Both the position numbers and the translations under genes were made by a program. Below, piece by piece: positions 43,811-51,059 of a stretch of DNA of 52,298 nt. The stretch's first letter is position 1. Every line of letters begins with the position of its first letter. The notes under the pieces were generated by a model, which saw nothing but the letters and a program-made list of their open reading frames with translations, was not told where the DNA came from and did not search any database. Source of the DNA: Lachnospiraceae bacterium (GTDB taxonomy: Bacteria > Bacillota > Clostridia > Lachnospirales > Lachnospiraceae); NCBI GenBank assembly GCA_022768825.1, contig JALEJB010000028.1:1-52298 (forward strand), written 5' to 3'.

Positions 43811-45400
43811 CTATTTTATACTACAAAGCTCCTTCACACTTTCATTCCAAGGAGCCAGATTTTCAAGTTCCGCATCTGACATGTTCTTGTTTGGCCTTTG
43901 GGAAAACAGGAAATGCAGATATTCGTATAGATCAAGGCCATACGCTTTGGCCATCTCAACGATGGTGAGATACAGCGTGTTAGCCTGAGCACCTTCCGGT
44001 GTATCAGAGAATAGCCAGTTTTTTCGTCCTACTGTTATGGGACGGATACTATTCTCGCTAAGATTGTTGCTAAAACTGCAACGGCCGTCATCCAGGTAGG
44101 TCATTAAAAATGACTCACGATTCCTGATATAGGTGATTGCTTTCTTAAGTTTTCCGTTACTACCCGGATCGACTTGTTTTAGCCACGCCAAAAAGCCCTC
44201 AATAACGGGCTTTTCGTCTTTGAGGCGATGGGTGTATATTTGTTTATGGCTAAAGCCTTTTTCTCTGTAAGCGCGTTCGTATGCAAACAGTTTCTCACAG
44301 TAGAGAAATCCCTGTACTGCCGGATTGGTATAATCCTTATCCATACCTTTTGGTATGGCTTCCAAAAGGTATCTGCGGATGTGTGCCCAGCAACAGCAAC
44401 GGTTTGTTTCCTGAACTTTGTTGTAGCCCTGATATCCATCGGCCATAAGATAGAATCCAGGGGCGATTCCGTTTAAGAACCGTTTGGCATTTTCTCCCGC
44501 TCTTGTAGGAGTGTAATTGTAAAGGATGATCGGATTTAAGCCATCCTCTCCAGTACGGATCACCCAGAAATAAGACTTCGTCTGGGCTCGTCGGTCATCT
44601 TCCTTTAGAACCTGTACCGGGGTCTCGTCCATCATCAAAAATCTTCGATAAAGAAGTTTTCGGTGAAAGAAATCATACATGGGCTGCATATACTCCTGCG
44701 CTGCAGTGATCAGGCATTTCGCCATCGTGCTGCGTGTAATCGGAGCATTCAGCTGCAGGAAATCTTTTTCCTGTCTGTAAAGCGGAAGATACAGACCATA
44801 CTTCTGATAAGCAATCAATGCGAGAAGTGATTCTGACATATAACTTCCGGCAATCAGAGCAGGCTTACCATTATCTTTGATAAACTGCGGTTCTTCTGTA
44901 TCTTTACACGCAGGACATCCATAAGTAGTAGCGACATACTCAATGCGCTCCAGCTTAGGTCTTGTATATATGATCTCTGTACGGATGATCTCCGTACCGA
45001 TCGGAACCATTTGTGTTCCGCATATAGAACAGATTTTATCTTCATCAGACAACGTATCAACAGGGACTTGTCTGGTTGGTATGTTGTTGAACTGTTCTGC
45101 CAGTGTGGTTTTTTTCTTGCGGGGTCTCTTGGGAAGTACTACGATCTCTGGTTCAATGAGTTCCAGCGGTTTCTCTTCCTCTGAATCAAAGAGACCCATT
45201 TGACCAGGATAAGAATCTATTCTACGCTCACTTGAGGAGCCAAACAGTTTCTGTTTGAGCCATGCCATTTCAGCCTTAAGATTATCGTTTTCAGCCTGCT
45301 GTCTGGCAATGGTATCATTCAGTGTTTGAATGGTCGTATTCAGTTGTGATATCAGATCCTTTAGCTGTGCAAGCTGGATATCTTTACTGCTGTTTGCCAT
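43811..45400 (-). CDS. tnpC: IS66 transposase TnpC
   Basis: A 529-residue DDE transposase; start MANSSKDIQLAQL at 45400 behind AAGGAG. N-terminal coiled coil (LISQLNTTIQTLNDTIARQQ), zinc-binding region (CSICG ... CPACKD), then the catalytic core with MMDETPVQVL, LMADGYQGYN and NLSENSIRP. Full length, no frameshift. Confidence 0.93.
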   Translation of the reverse strand: MANSSKDIQLAQLKDLISQLNTTIQTLNDTIARQQAENDNLKAEMAWLKQKLFGSSSERRIDSYPGQMGLFDSEEEKPLELIEPEIVVLPKRPRKKKTTLAEQFNNIPTRQVPVDTLSDEDKICSICGTQMVPIGTEIIRTEIIYTRPKLERIEYVATTYGCPACKDTEEPQFIKDNGKPALIAGSYMSESLLALIAYQKYGLYLPLYRQEKDFLQLNAPITRSTMAKCLITAAQEYMQPMYDFFHRKLLYRRFLMMDETPVQVLKEDDRRAQTKSYFWVIRTGEDGLNPIILYNYTPTRAGENAKRFLNGIAPGFYLMADGYQGYNKVQETNRCCCWAHIRRYLLEAIPKGMDKDYTNPAVQGFLYCEKLFAYERAYREKGFSHKQIYTHRLKDEKPVIEGFLAWLKQVDPGSNGKLKKAITYIRNRESFLMTYLDDGRCSFSNNLSENSIRPITVGRKNWLFSDTPEGAQANTLYLTIVEMAKAYGLDLYEYLHFLFSQRPNKNMSDAELENLAPWNESVKELCSIK

Positions 45401-45471
45401 GTTTTTGCTCCTTGATTTACTATAAATAGTATACCACAAAAACAGTGCAAAAGCCAGTAAAATCAAGGGTT

Positions 45472-45816
45472 TCAGGCAGTCCGCAGAGCCTTTGGCTGCT
45501 CGATTTCAAGCCCCGACATCAGCCAGTCGAATTGCTGCCAGGTGATCGGTTTTACCTCTGAACTATTACGTGGCCAACGGTATTTTCCATGTACCACATC
45601 AAGGCGTTTATACAAAAGAACATAGCCATCCGGTTCACGAAGAAGTACTTTTATCCGGTCACATCTTTTGCCACAGAAAAGGTAGATCGCGTGACTGTCA
45701 GGTTCAGATTTCAATTGATCCAGGATGATCGCACACAGACCATCTATCGACTTTCTCATGTCGGTATATCCGGTCACGATATAGATGTTCGTTGCGAGCG
45801 AAATATCACCAAGCAT
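45472..45816 (-). CDS. tnpB: IS66 accessory protein TnpB
   Basis: A 114-residue IS66 Orf2-like protein; start MLGDISLATNIYIV at 45816 follows GGAGG. It has YTDMRKSIDGL, YLFCGKRCDRIKVL and a GYVLLYKRLD stretch typical of the family. It overlaps the end of tnpA. Confidence 0.92.
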   Translation of the reverse strand: MLGDISLATNIYIVTGYTDMRKSIDGLCAIILDQLKSEPDSHAIYLFCGKRCDRIKVLLREPDGYVLLYKRLDVVHGKYRWPRNSSEVKPITWQQFDWLMSGLEIEQPKALRTA

Positions 45817-46210
45817 GGTTGATACCTCCGATGCAGCGCAAAACACTTTGTATTAGCTGCTCATTTGCTCCATTAAAAAGACGAAGGGTAATATCACCAA
45901 TCAGAAGTTCTGCTACGACAGATGGATTTTCCGATGTGATAGCCAGGCTAACATTTTGCTCTATTACAGGGCTAGGTTCCTGACACGAAACGACATCAAC
46001 TTTTACAACATCCTGTCTGGCCGGGATAGCATTTGATCTGGCCTCTGATTCAGGAAAGGTATATCCACTTTTGCGAAGCTTGCTTACCCAGTTATAAAAA
46101 GTACCTGGATGAATACCATTTTTTTCGCACCATTGATAGTCCGAGAGCCCGCTTTGGCGGCATTCCATGATCAGACGGATCTGATCAGCTTTACAAACAC
46201 GTTTCTTCAT
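45806..46210 (-). CDS. tnpA: IS66 accessory protein TnpA (HTH)
   Basis: A 134-residue protein with an N-terminal helix-turn-helix (ADQIRLIMECRQSGLSDYQW, GIHPGTFYNWVSKLR). AAAGGAG precedes the ATG. First gene of the element. Confidence 0.9.
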   Translation of the reverse strand: MKKRVCKADQIRLIMECRQSGLSDYQWCEKNGIHPGTFYNWVSKLRKSGYTFPESEARSNAIPARQDVVKVDVVSCQEPSPVIEQNVSLAITSENPSVVAELLIGDITLRLFNGANEQLIQSVLRCIGGINHAW

Positions 46211-46329
46211 AATGATTGAACTCCTTTGAAATAAAGTGAAATGTTAGCATTTCCTAGCAATCATTATAAAGAAAAAGCTATACGAAATAAATCTACCCCG
46301 AAATTAGGCGCTTACGATATATCAGCGAC

Positions 46330-46358
46330 TTGATAGAATAAATTATAGGTATTACAAA
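46330..46358 (+). promoter_or_regulatory. Promoter candidate for the LytTR/GHKL operon
   Basis: TTGATA-N17-TACAAA just right of IS66, 42 bases before the regulator ATG. Confidence 0.35.
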
Positions 46359-46399
46359 AGTTAAATTGGGTATGAATGAAATGTACAAAGGAAATGCAG

Positions 46400-47089
46400 A
46401 TGAGAATAGCAGTGTGTGATGATGAAAAGAATATAAGAAAAAAACTCGTAGGTATGCTCGATGAAATTAGAGAGATATGTGCAGTTGAACTGGAAATTGA
46501 AGAATGCAATGATGGAGATGTTTTATTTAATGGTGAATATGATTTGATATTGCTGGATATAGAAATGCCCAAAATGAATGGGTTATTGGTGAAGGAAAGA
46601 TTGGAAAAAACTAATACGGCTATCGTGTTTATAACAAGTCATAAGGAACTAATGCCAGATGCATTTGGAAAAAATGTGTATGGGTTCGTTTCAAAGCCGA
46701 TAGATGAGATTAAAACAAAAGAGAAAATTCAGGATGTTATAAATACAATGGAAAAGAACAATGGCAAAATATTGCTGGAAGATTATCAAGGAGTTCATAT
46801 GATTTTTTTTCGTGATATTTTATATATTCAATCGACGCAAAAATATTCGACTGTTTATACAACACGAGAAAAAATATTGTGTAATTATTCACTGGGTGAA
46901 TGGGAAAGGATCTTACCTGTTGATGATTTTATGCGATGTCATAAACAGTTTTTGGTTGGAATACATCATATACAAAAATTGAAAGACATGATTGTATTGG
47001 ATAACGAACAACAAGTTCCTATTAGCAGAAGGAAAAAAATGGAATGTAAAGAAAAGTATACGAAATTTATTATAAGGAATGCAAGATGA
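46400..47089 (+). CDS. LytTR-family response regulator (AgrA-like)
   Basis: A 229-residue protein, start MRIAVCDDEKN at 46400 behind AAAGGAA. Receiver: CDDE, LILLDIEMPKMNG (phospho-Asp), FITSH, SKPID. C-terminal LytTR domain: ILYIQSTQKYSTVYTTR, VDDFMRCHKQFLVGIHHI, PISRRKK. Such regulators control peptide-sensing and bacteriocin loci by binding pairs of nine-base repeats. It overlaps the kinase gene by four bases. Confidence 0.92.
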   Translation: MRIAVCDDEKNIRKKLVGMLDEIREICAVELEIEECNDGDVLFNGEYDLILLDIEMPKMNGLLVKERLEKTNTAIVFITSHKELMPDAFGKNVYGFVSKPIDEIKTKEKIQDVINTMEKNNGKILLEDYQGVHMIFFRDILYIQSTQKYSTVYTTREKILCNYSLGEWERILPVDDFMRCHKQFLVGIHHIQKLKDMIVLDNEQQVPISRRKKMECKEKYTKFIIRNAR

Positions 47090-48353
47090 TACAGATGATG
47101 ATAGAAAATTCGTTAAATGTTATGGGAGTATATTTGTTACTTCACTTATATTTAAGATGTGAGTTTAAGACCAAAAATGGCTACTTTTTTATTTTGATCA
47201 ATTCACTTATGGTTGGAGTGGTTAAAACATTAATAGAAAGTGTACAAGGTGTTGCAATTGGTATTACGTTGATGTTTTTGTTGGGATATTTTATTTTCGA
47301 TGAAAAAATTAGTGAATGGATAACCAAAGTGTGTTTTGCCTATGTATATGTTGATGCCATAGAGCATCCAATAAGAACTGTGTTTATATTGTTACAAAAA
47401 AATATATTAAATAATGCGTCAGATAGTTTAATCAATATGTTGATACAAGTGCTGGATATTATGGTCTTGTTGGGGGTATATAAATTAATTGGTCAGCATA
47501 TTACAAAGTTTTTTAAAGAATATCGAGTATTAAAACGATATTACATATGGGGGATCATTATTGGATTTGCCGGAACCGGAATCAATGCATATGCATTAGT
47601 TCTGTTTAAAGACGATTATGTGGTTTTAAATACTTTTATGTTCATTTTGCTTGCTATTCTCACGGAAATGACATATCTACTCGGTGTGTTTGTATTGTTT
47701 TTGGGAATTGTCGGTATGCAATACAAAAAAGAGGTTTTATTAAAAGAAAAATATTTAGAAATTACGAGAGAGTATTATCAAAATCTTGAAAGTAAAATGA
47801 AAGAAGTAAGAAAAATAAAACATGATATGTGTCAGCATTTAAATACAATTAATTATTATATAGAAACAAACGAACTTGGGAGGGCTGAAAAATATATTGA
47901 AGACACAGAATATGCTATTGCAAGTATTGGTAAAGTGTATGATGTGGGTAACGAATTATTAAATGTGACAATTTCTCATATCCAAAAACAGTATGGAATT
48001 GCATTAGAGTGTAGTGGGAGAGTAAACGAAAAATGCAAAGTAATCGAAGGTGATATTTGCATCATTGTTTCTAATTTGTTGACAAATGCTATGGAGGCGT
48101 CTACAAAACTAGATTCGAATGAACGATATATTAAAATGGATTTAAGGAATATATTGACAAAATGACTATTCATTGTGAAAATACCTATAAAGGAGCGATT
48201 GAGATTCAAACATTAGGGAAATTTACGTCTAAAACGGATGCAATCAATCATGGACTGGGGATATCCAATATAAAAGATATTGTGGAAAAATATGATGGTG
48301 AAATTGTATTTGATACAAACAAGGGCGTTTTTTCTGTTGATATTGTTATATAG
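47086..48353 (+). pseudogene. GHKL sensor kinase (AgrC-like), split by a frameshift
   Basis: Frame one (47086-48165) has about six membrane helices, the phospho-acceptor KIKHDMCQHLNTI and the N-box SNLLTNAMEAS, then stops. Frame two (48162-48353) continues with MTIHCENTYKG and the G-box NHGLGISNIKDIVEKYDG. Inserting one base near AATATATTGAC at ~48150 would restore a normal 420-residue kinase. As it stands the ATP-binding domain is cut in two. This is a mutation, a sequence error or, less likely, programmed slippage. Confidence 0.85.
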
Positions 48354-48356
48354 AAT

Positions 48357-48386
48357 GACCGTTTATTCCTTAAAGTAACTGCTTAT
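48357..48386 (+). promoter_or_regulatory. Direct repeat pair, LytTR binding site candidate
   Basis: ACCGTTTATT and ACTGCTTATT, eight of ten bases alike, 20 bases apart. With TTATAT near 48418 as -10 they would be centred about 60 bases before the transcript start, a usual place for a LytTR activator. Confidence 0.4.
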
Positions 48387-48448
48387 TACGTTAGTGTTGA
48401 ATGACCGAACCGTCAATGTTATATCTGTATATAGGGGGTGACAGATTT

Positions 48449-48544
48449 ATGACAGATGTAACAACTGCAAGTATAAGTGACTGGCAGAAACATGACATTA
48501 TCATCAAGTATAGTGGCGCTGGCGGCACCGACGGAGAGTACTAG
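48449..48544 (+). CDS. 31-residue ORF with strong ribosome site
   Basis: AGGGGGTG lies nine bases before the ATG. It reads MTDVTTASISDWQKHD, then IIIKYSGAGGTDGEY. It overlaps the start of the secreted-protein frame in another frame. It may be a small peptide or the true N-terminus of the next gene, dislocated by an indel. Confidence 0.4.
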   Translation: MTDVTTASISDWQKHDIIIKYSGAGGTDGEY

Positions 48545-49112
48545 GGAAGAAAATGATGTAGAGGGTATTGAACGATTTTTCGCAAAAGAGGAAAACGGAA
48601 CTATGTCGTTGAATGTGGAAATGGCGAAAGCAGATGGATACTCGGATAAGGCAATTCAATTTGTGCTAAGTAATATTGAGAATATTAATGAATTGGTGCT
48701 GACGCAGGGTGTGCACATAGATGAAAACTATTCCGTGACAATTTATAATGAGTCGTCTGCTAATAATAGTGGATTGTCGAGAGCAGCAAGGGCTGTTAAA
48801 GGACAGAGCAAAGTTGTTGTGTGGGCAACGGGGATGGTATTAGTTTATATGAATACATCTGAGGTCAACGATTTGTACAATACAATTGATAATTTGGGAT
48901 GGGTATGTACGATTCTGAGCATTTTAGGGTATGTAACAACTGCAAGGCCGATTTTATCTCAAGCATGTAATGCGGCAGCGTTTGTAGGAGGTGTGACTAT
49001 CTCCTTATATAAGAGTCAGATTAATCAGGTAAAAAAGAATGGAACGGGTATTATTATGTATGTAACGCCAATGCCAGATGGTGGTAGTTCTGTTTCATTT
49101 GGTGCACAATAG
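48477..49112 (+). CDS. Secreted, bacteriocin-like protein candidate
   Basis: Up to 211 residues; start unclear (GTG 48477 or ATG 48492, neither with a ribosome site). The N-terminus LSSSIVALAAPTES looks like the end of a signal peptide. A polar acidic stretch follows (~22-100), then a hydrophobic C-terminal half with two segments (VVVWATGMVLVYM; WVCTILSILGYV) and a Gly/Ser tail (PDGGSSVSFGAQ). Layout recalls large prepro-bacteriocins with an acidic pro-part and an active C-terminal domain. No family recognised. It sits between a peptide-sensing two-component pair and a four-helix membrane protein. Confidence 0.5.
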   Translation: MTGRNMTLSSSIVALAAPTESTREENDVEGIERFFAKEENGTMSLNVEMAKADGYSDKAIQFVLSNIENINELVLTQGVHIDENYSVTIYNESSANNSGLSRAARAVKGQSKVVVWATGMVLVYMNTSEVNDLYNTIDNLGWVCTILSILGYVTTARPILSQACNAAAFVGGVTISLYKSQINQVKKNGTGIIMYVTPMPDGGSSVSFGAQ

Positions 49113-49138
49113 GATGTGAATACAGAAAGGACATTGTT

Positions 49139-49525
49139 ATGACAAAGAAGACGTATGTAGTTTTAAATAAGGTCACAAGTGCGTTCATACTGCTGGGACT
49201 TGCTTTTTTCCTGTGGGATAAAATGGGTAATATGCTTGGTCAGTTGGGTATAATCTTGGTGATTGCAGGTCTGGGGATTTTAAATGTCCTGTTCTGGTGG
49301 AAAGCATATAAGGATGACTTTACTGATACCGAAAAGAAAAAGTATCGGCTGATAGAGATCATAGTATTCTGCATGGTGGTGATTCTTCTGATCGTGATGA
49401 AGTTATGTTACCGGGATGCGGATGCTCCTTTTTGGATTTGGTCATTTGTCATTGGAGTAGCAGTGGCTTCTGATGTCTCCAGAAGAGTGGCAATCTATTG
49501 CAAGGATCGTGATGAAATGAAATGA
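49139..49525 (+). CDS. Four-helix membrane protein, immunity-like
   Basis: A 128-residue protein with helices near 10-26, 30-50, 68-86 and 95-113, and short charged loops. AAAGGAC precedes the ATG, 26 bases after the preceding gene. Size and place fit the immunity proteins that protect bacteriocin makers, but nothing in the sequence proves it. Confidence 0.55.
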   Translation: MTKKTYVVLNKVTSAFILLGLAFFLWDKMGNMLGQLGIILVIAGLGILNVLFWWKAYKDDFTDTEKKKYRLIEIIVFCMVVILLIVMKLCYRDADAPFWIWSFVIGVAVASDVSRRVAIYCKDRDEMK

Positions 49526-49545
49526 TGGTGCTTTAGCACGTGAGT

Positions 49546-49579
49546 AAGAGCAGGTCTTATTGACAGACTTGCTCTTTTT
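49546..49579 (+). terminator. Terminator of the two-component/secreted-protein locus
   Basis: AAGAGCA/TGCTCTT and inner GTCT/AGAC stems with one mismatch, running into TTTTT. Confidence 0.88.
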
Positions 49580-49580
49580 C

Positions 49581-49609
49581 TTGTCTTTTGCAGAGGACAT
49601 CGCTATAAT
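49581..49609 (+). promoter_or_regulatory. Promoter of the DUF234-type ATPase gene
   Basis: TTGTCT-N17-TATAAT directly after the terminator, 58 bases before the ATG at 49667. Confidence 0.65.
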
Positions 49610-49666
49610 AAAATGGTGTCTTATTAAATGATGATTTACAAAATAGAAAGAATCGGGGAGTGTGCG

Positions 49667-51028
49667 ATGATTACAAGAGCAGCCGAACTTAAGAGATTAG
49701 ATGATATTTATCAGGAGAGTGGTAATCAACTCTACATTTTATATGGAAGAAAAGGTTGCGGCAAGGAATTGCTGTTGCAGTTGTTTTGCAGAGACAAGAA
49801 GTCGTTTTATTATCGTGCGCGCAACGCATCACCACAAGAACAACTGCGTCAGATGCAGCGTGAGATTGAAAGCCAGTTTGGTGTCAGCCTGATACGGGAT
49901 ACTTATGACGAGTGTTTCAATCGAATCAAGAGCGGAGATGCATCGAAATTAGTCGTTATTATTGATGAATTTGATCGAATTGTCAAAAAGGACAGCGATT
50001 TCTTTGCAAGCATTCTAAAGTTAAAAGCCAAGAGGTTGTATCCGGGTCCGGTGATGATACTTTTGTGTAATTCCACGCTTGCATGGAGCGGAAAAGATAT
50101 GGAAGCATGTCTGGGAGAAGGCATGGCAAAAGTAAATGGCATCATCAAGATGGATGATGTGAATTTCCTTGACGTTGTGCGCGCTTTCCCGGAATATTCG
50201 GTGGCACAGTGCGTGGAGACTTATGGAATTATCGGTGGTGTACCGGATTATCTGAACCGCTGGAATGGAAGGAAGTCGATCAAGGAGAATATCTGTAATA
50301 ATATTTTGCGTCCGCAGGGGTATCTTTTTTCCGAAGCGGAGGATTTTATTCATAGCGAACTGCGGGAATTGTCTGTTTATGATACGATTCTTGCGTCGAT
50401 CGCCGCAGGGAATGAGAAGTTAAATGATCTGTTTGCAGACACCGGTTATTCGCGTGCCAAGATCAGTGTCTATATGAAGAATCTGGCGGCATTTGATGTC
50501 GTGGAGAAGGTTGTATCTTTTGAAACGGGTGGATGGGACAATGCAAAAAAAGGCGTCTATCATATCCGCAACCATTTTGTGAATTTCTGGTTTACCTTTA
50601 TTTATCCGCATTTGTCGGATCTGTACGTGATGACACCGGAAGATTTTTATGATAACTATATTGCGGATAGCCTGGATGATTATCTGCATCAATATTTTGT
50701 CAGTGTCTGCACGGAGTATCTGCAACTGCTTAATCAGGTGGGGCAGGTGCCGATTACCCTGACGAAGATGGGAACATGGGTAGGAAAGAGTGGCACGATT
50801 GATATTATCGGACAGAATGCACAGCGTGAAAATGTTGTCGGCATCTGTAACTGGAAGGAAGACGAACTCTCTTATGACAGTTACCGTAATTTGCAGGCGC
50901 AGATGAAGAAGGCCAAGATTACCGCGAAGGTGGTCTATCTGTTTTCGGCAAAGCAGTTTGATGAGGAGATCAGAGAACTTGCAAAAGATAATCCACAGAT
51001 CGTACTTGTGGATATGACGGAATTATAG
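49667..51028 (+). CDS. Archaeal-type AAA ATPase with DUF234-like C-terminus
   Basis: A 453-residue protein; start MITRAAELKRLDDIY at 49667 follows GGGGAG. Walker A is GRKGCGKE (27-34), where the last position is Glu instead of Thr or Ser; Walker B is VVIIDEFDRI (~96-105). A winged-helix region (DTGYSRAKISVYMKNLAAF) and NHFVNFWFTFIYP follow, then a PD-(D/E)XK-like tail (GKSGTIDIIGQN ... VVGICNWKEDE). This order is typical of the ATP-binding protein/DUF234 family, whose role is unknown. The Walker A change may impair hydrolysis. Confidence 0.85.
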   Translation: MITRAAELKRLDDIYQESGNQLYILYGRKGCGKELLLQLFCRDKKSFYYRARNASPQEQLRQMQREIESQFGVSLIRDTYDECFNRIKSGDASKLVVIIDEFDRIVKKDSDFFASILKLKAKRLYPGPVMILLCNSTLAWSGKDMEACLGEGMAKVNGIIKMDDVNFLDVVRAFPEYSVAQCVETYGIIGGVPDYLNRWNGRKSIKENICNNILRPQGYLFSEAEDFIHSELRELSVYDTILASIAAGNEKLNDLFADTGYSRAKISVYMKNLAAFDVVEKVVSFETGGWDNAKKGVYHIRNHFVNFWFTFIYPHLSDLYVMTPEDFYDNYIADSLDDYLHQYFVSVCTEYLQLLNQVGQVPITLTKMGTWVGKSGTIDIIGQNAQRENVVGICNWKEDELSYDSYRNLQAQMKKAKITAKVVYLFSAKQFDEEIRELAKDNPQIVLVDMTEL

Positions 51029-51059
51029 TTACACTTGGTTAGAAGGAAAGAATATATTT

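Larger units (their letters stand above)
43729..46315. mobile_element. IS66-family insertion sequence
   Basis: 2587 bp bounded by 20-base inverted repeats GTAAGCGC(T/C)TAATTTCGGGG (43729-43748 and 46296-46315, one mismatch), with tnpA, tnpB and tnpC in order on the minus strand. IS66 normally makes an eight-base target duplication; here the flanks are CATGAAAC and GATATATC, which do not match, so one flank has been rearranged or the copy arose by recombination. Confidence 0.93.
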
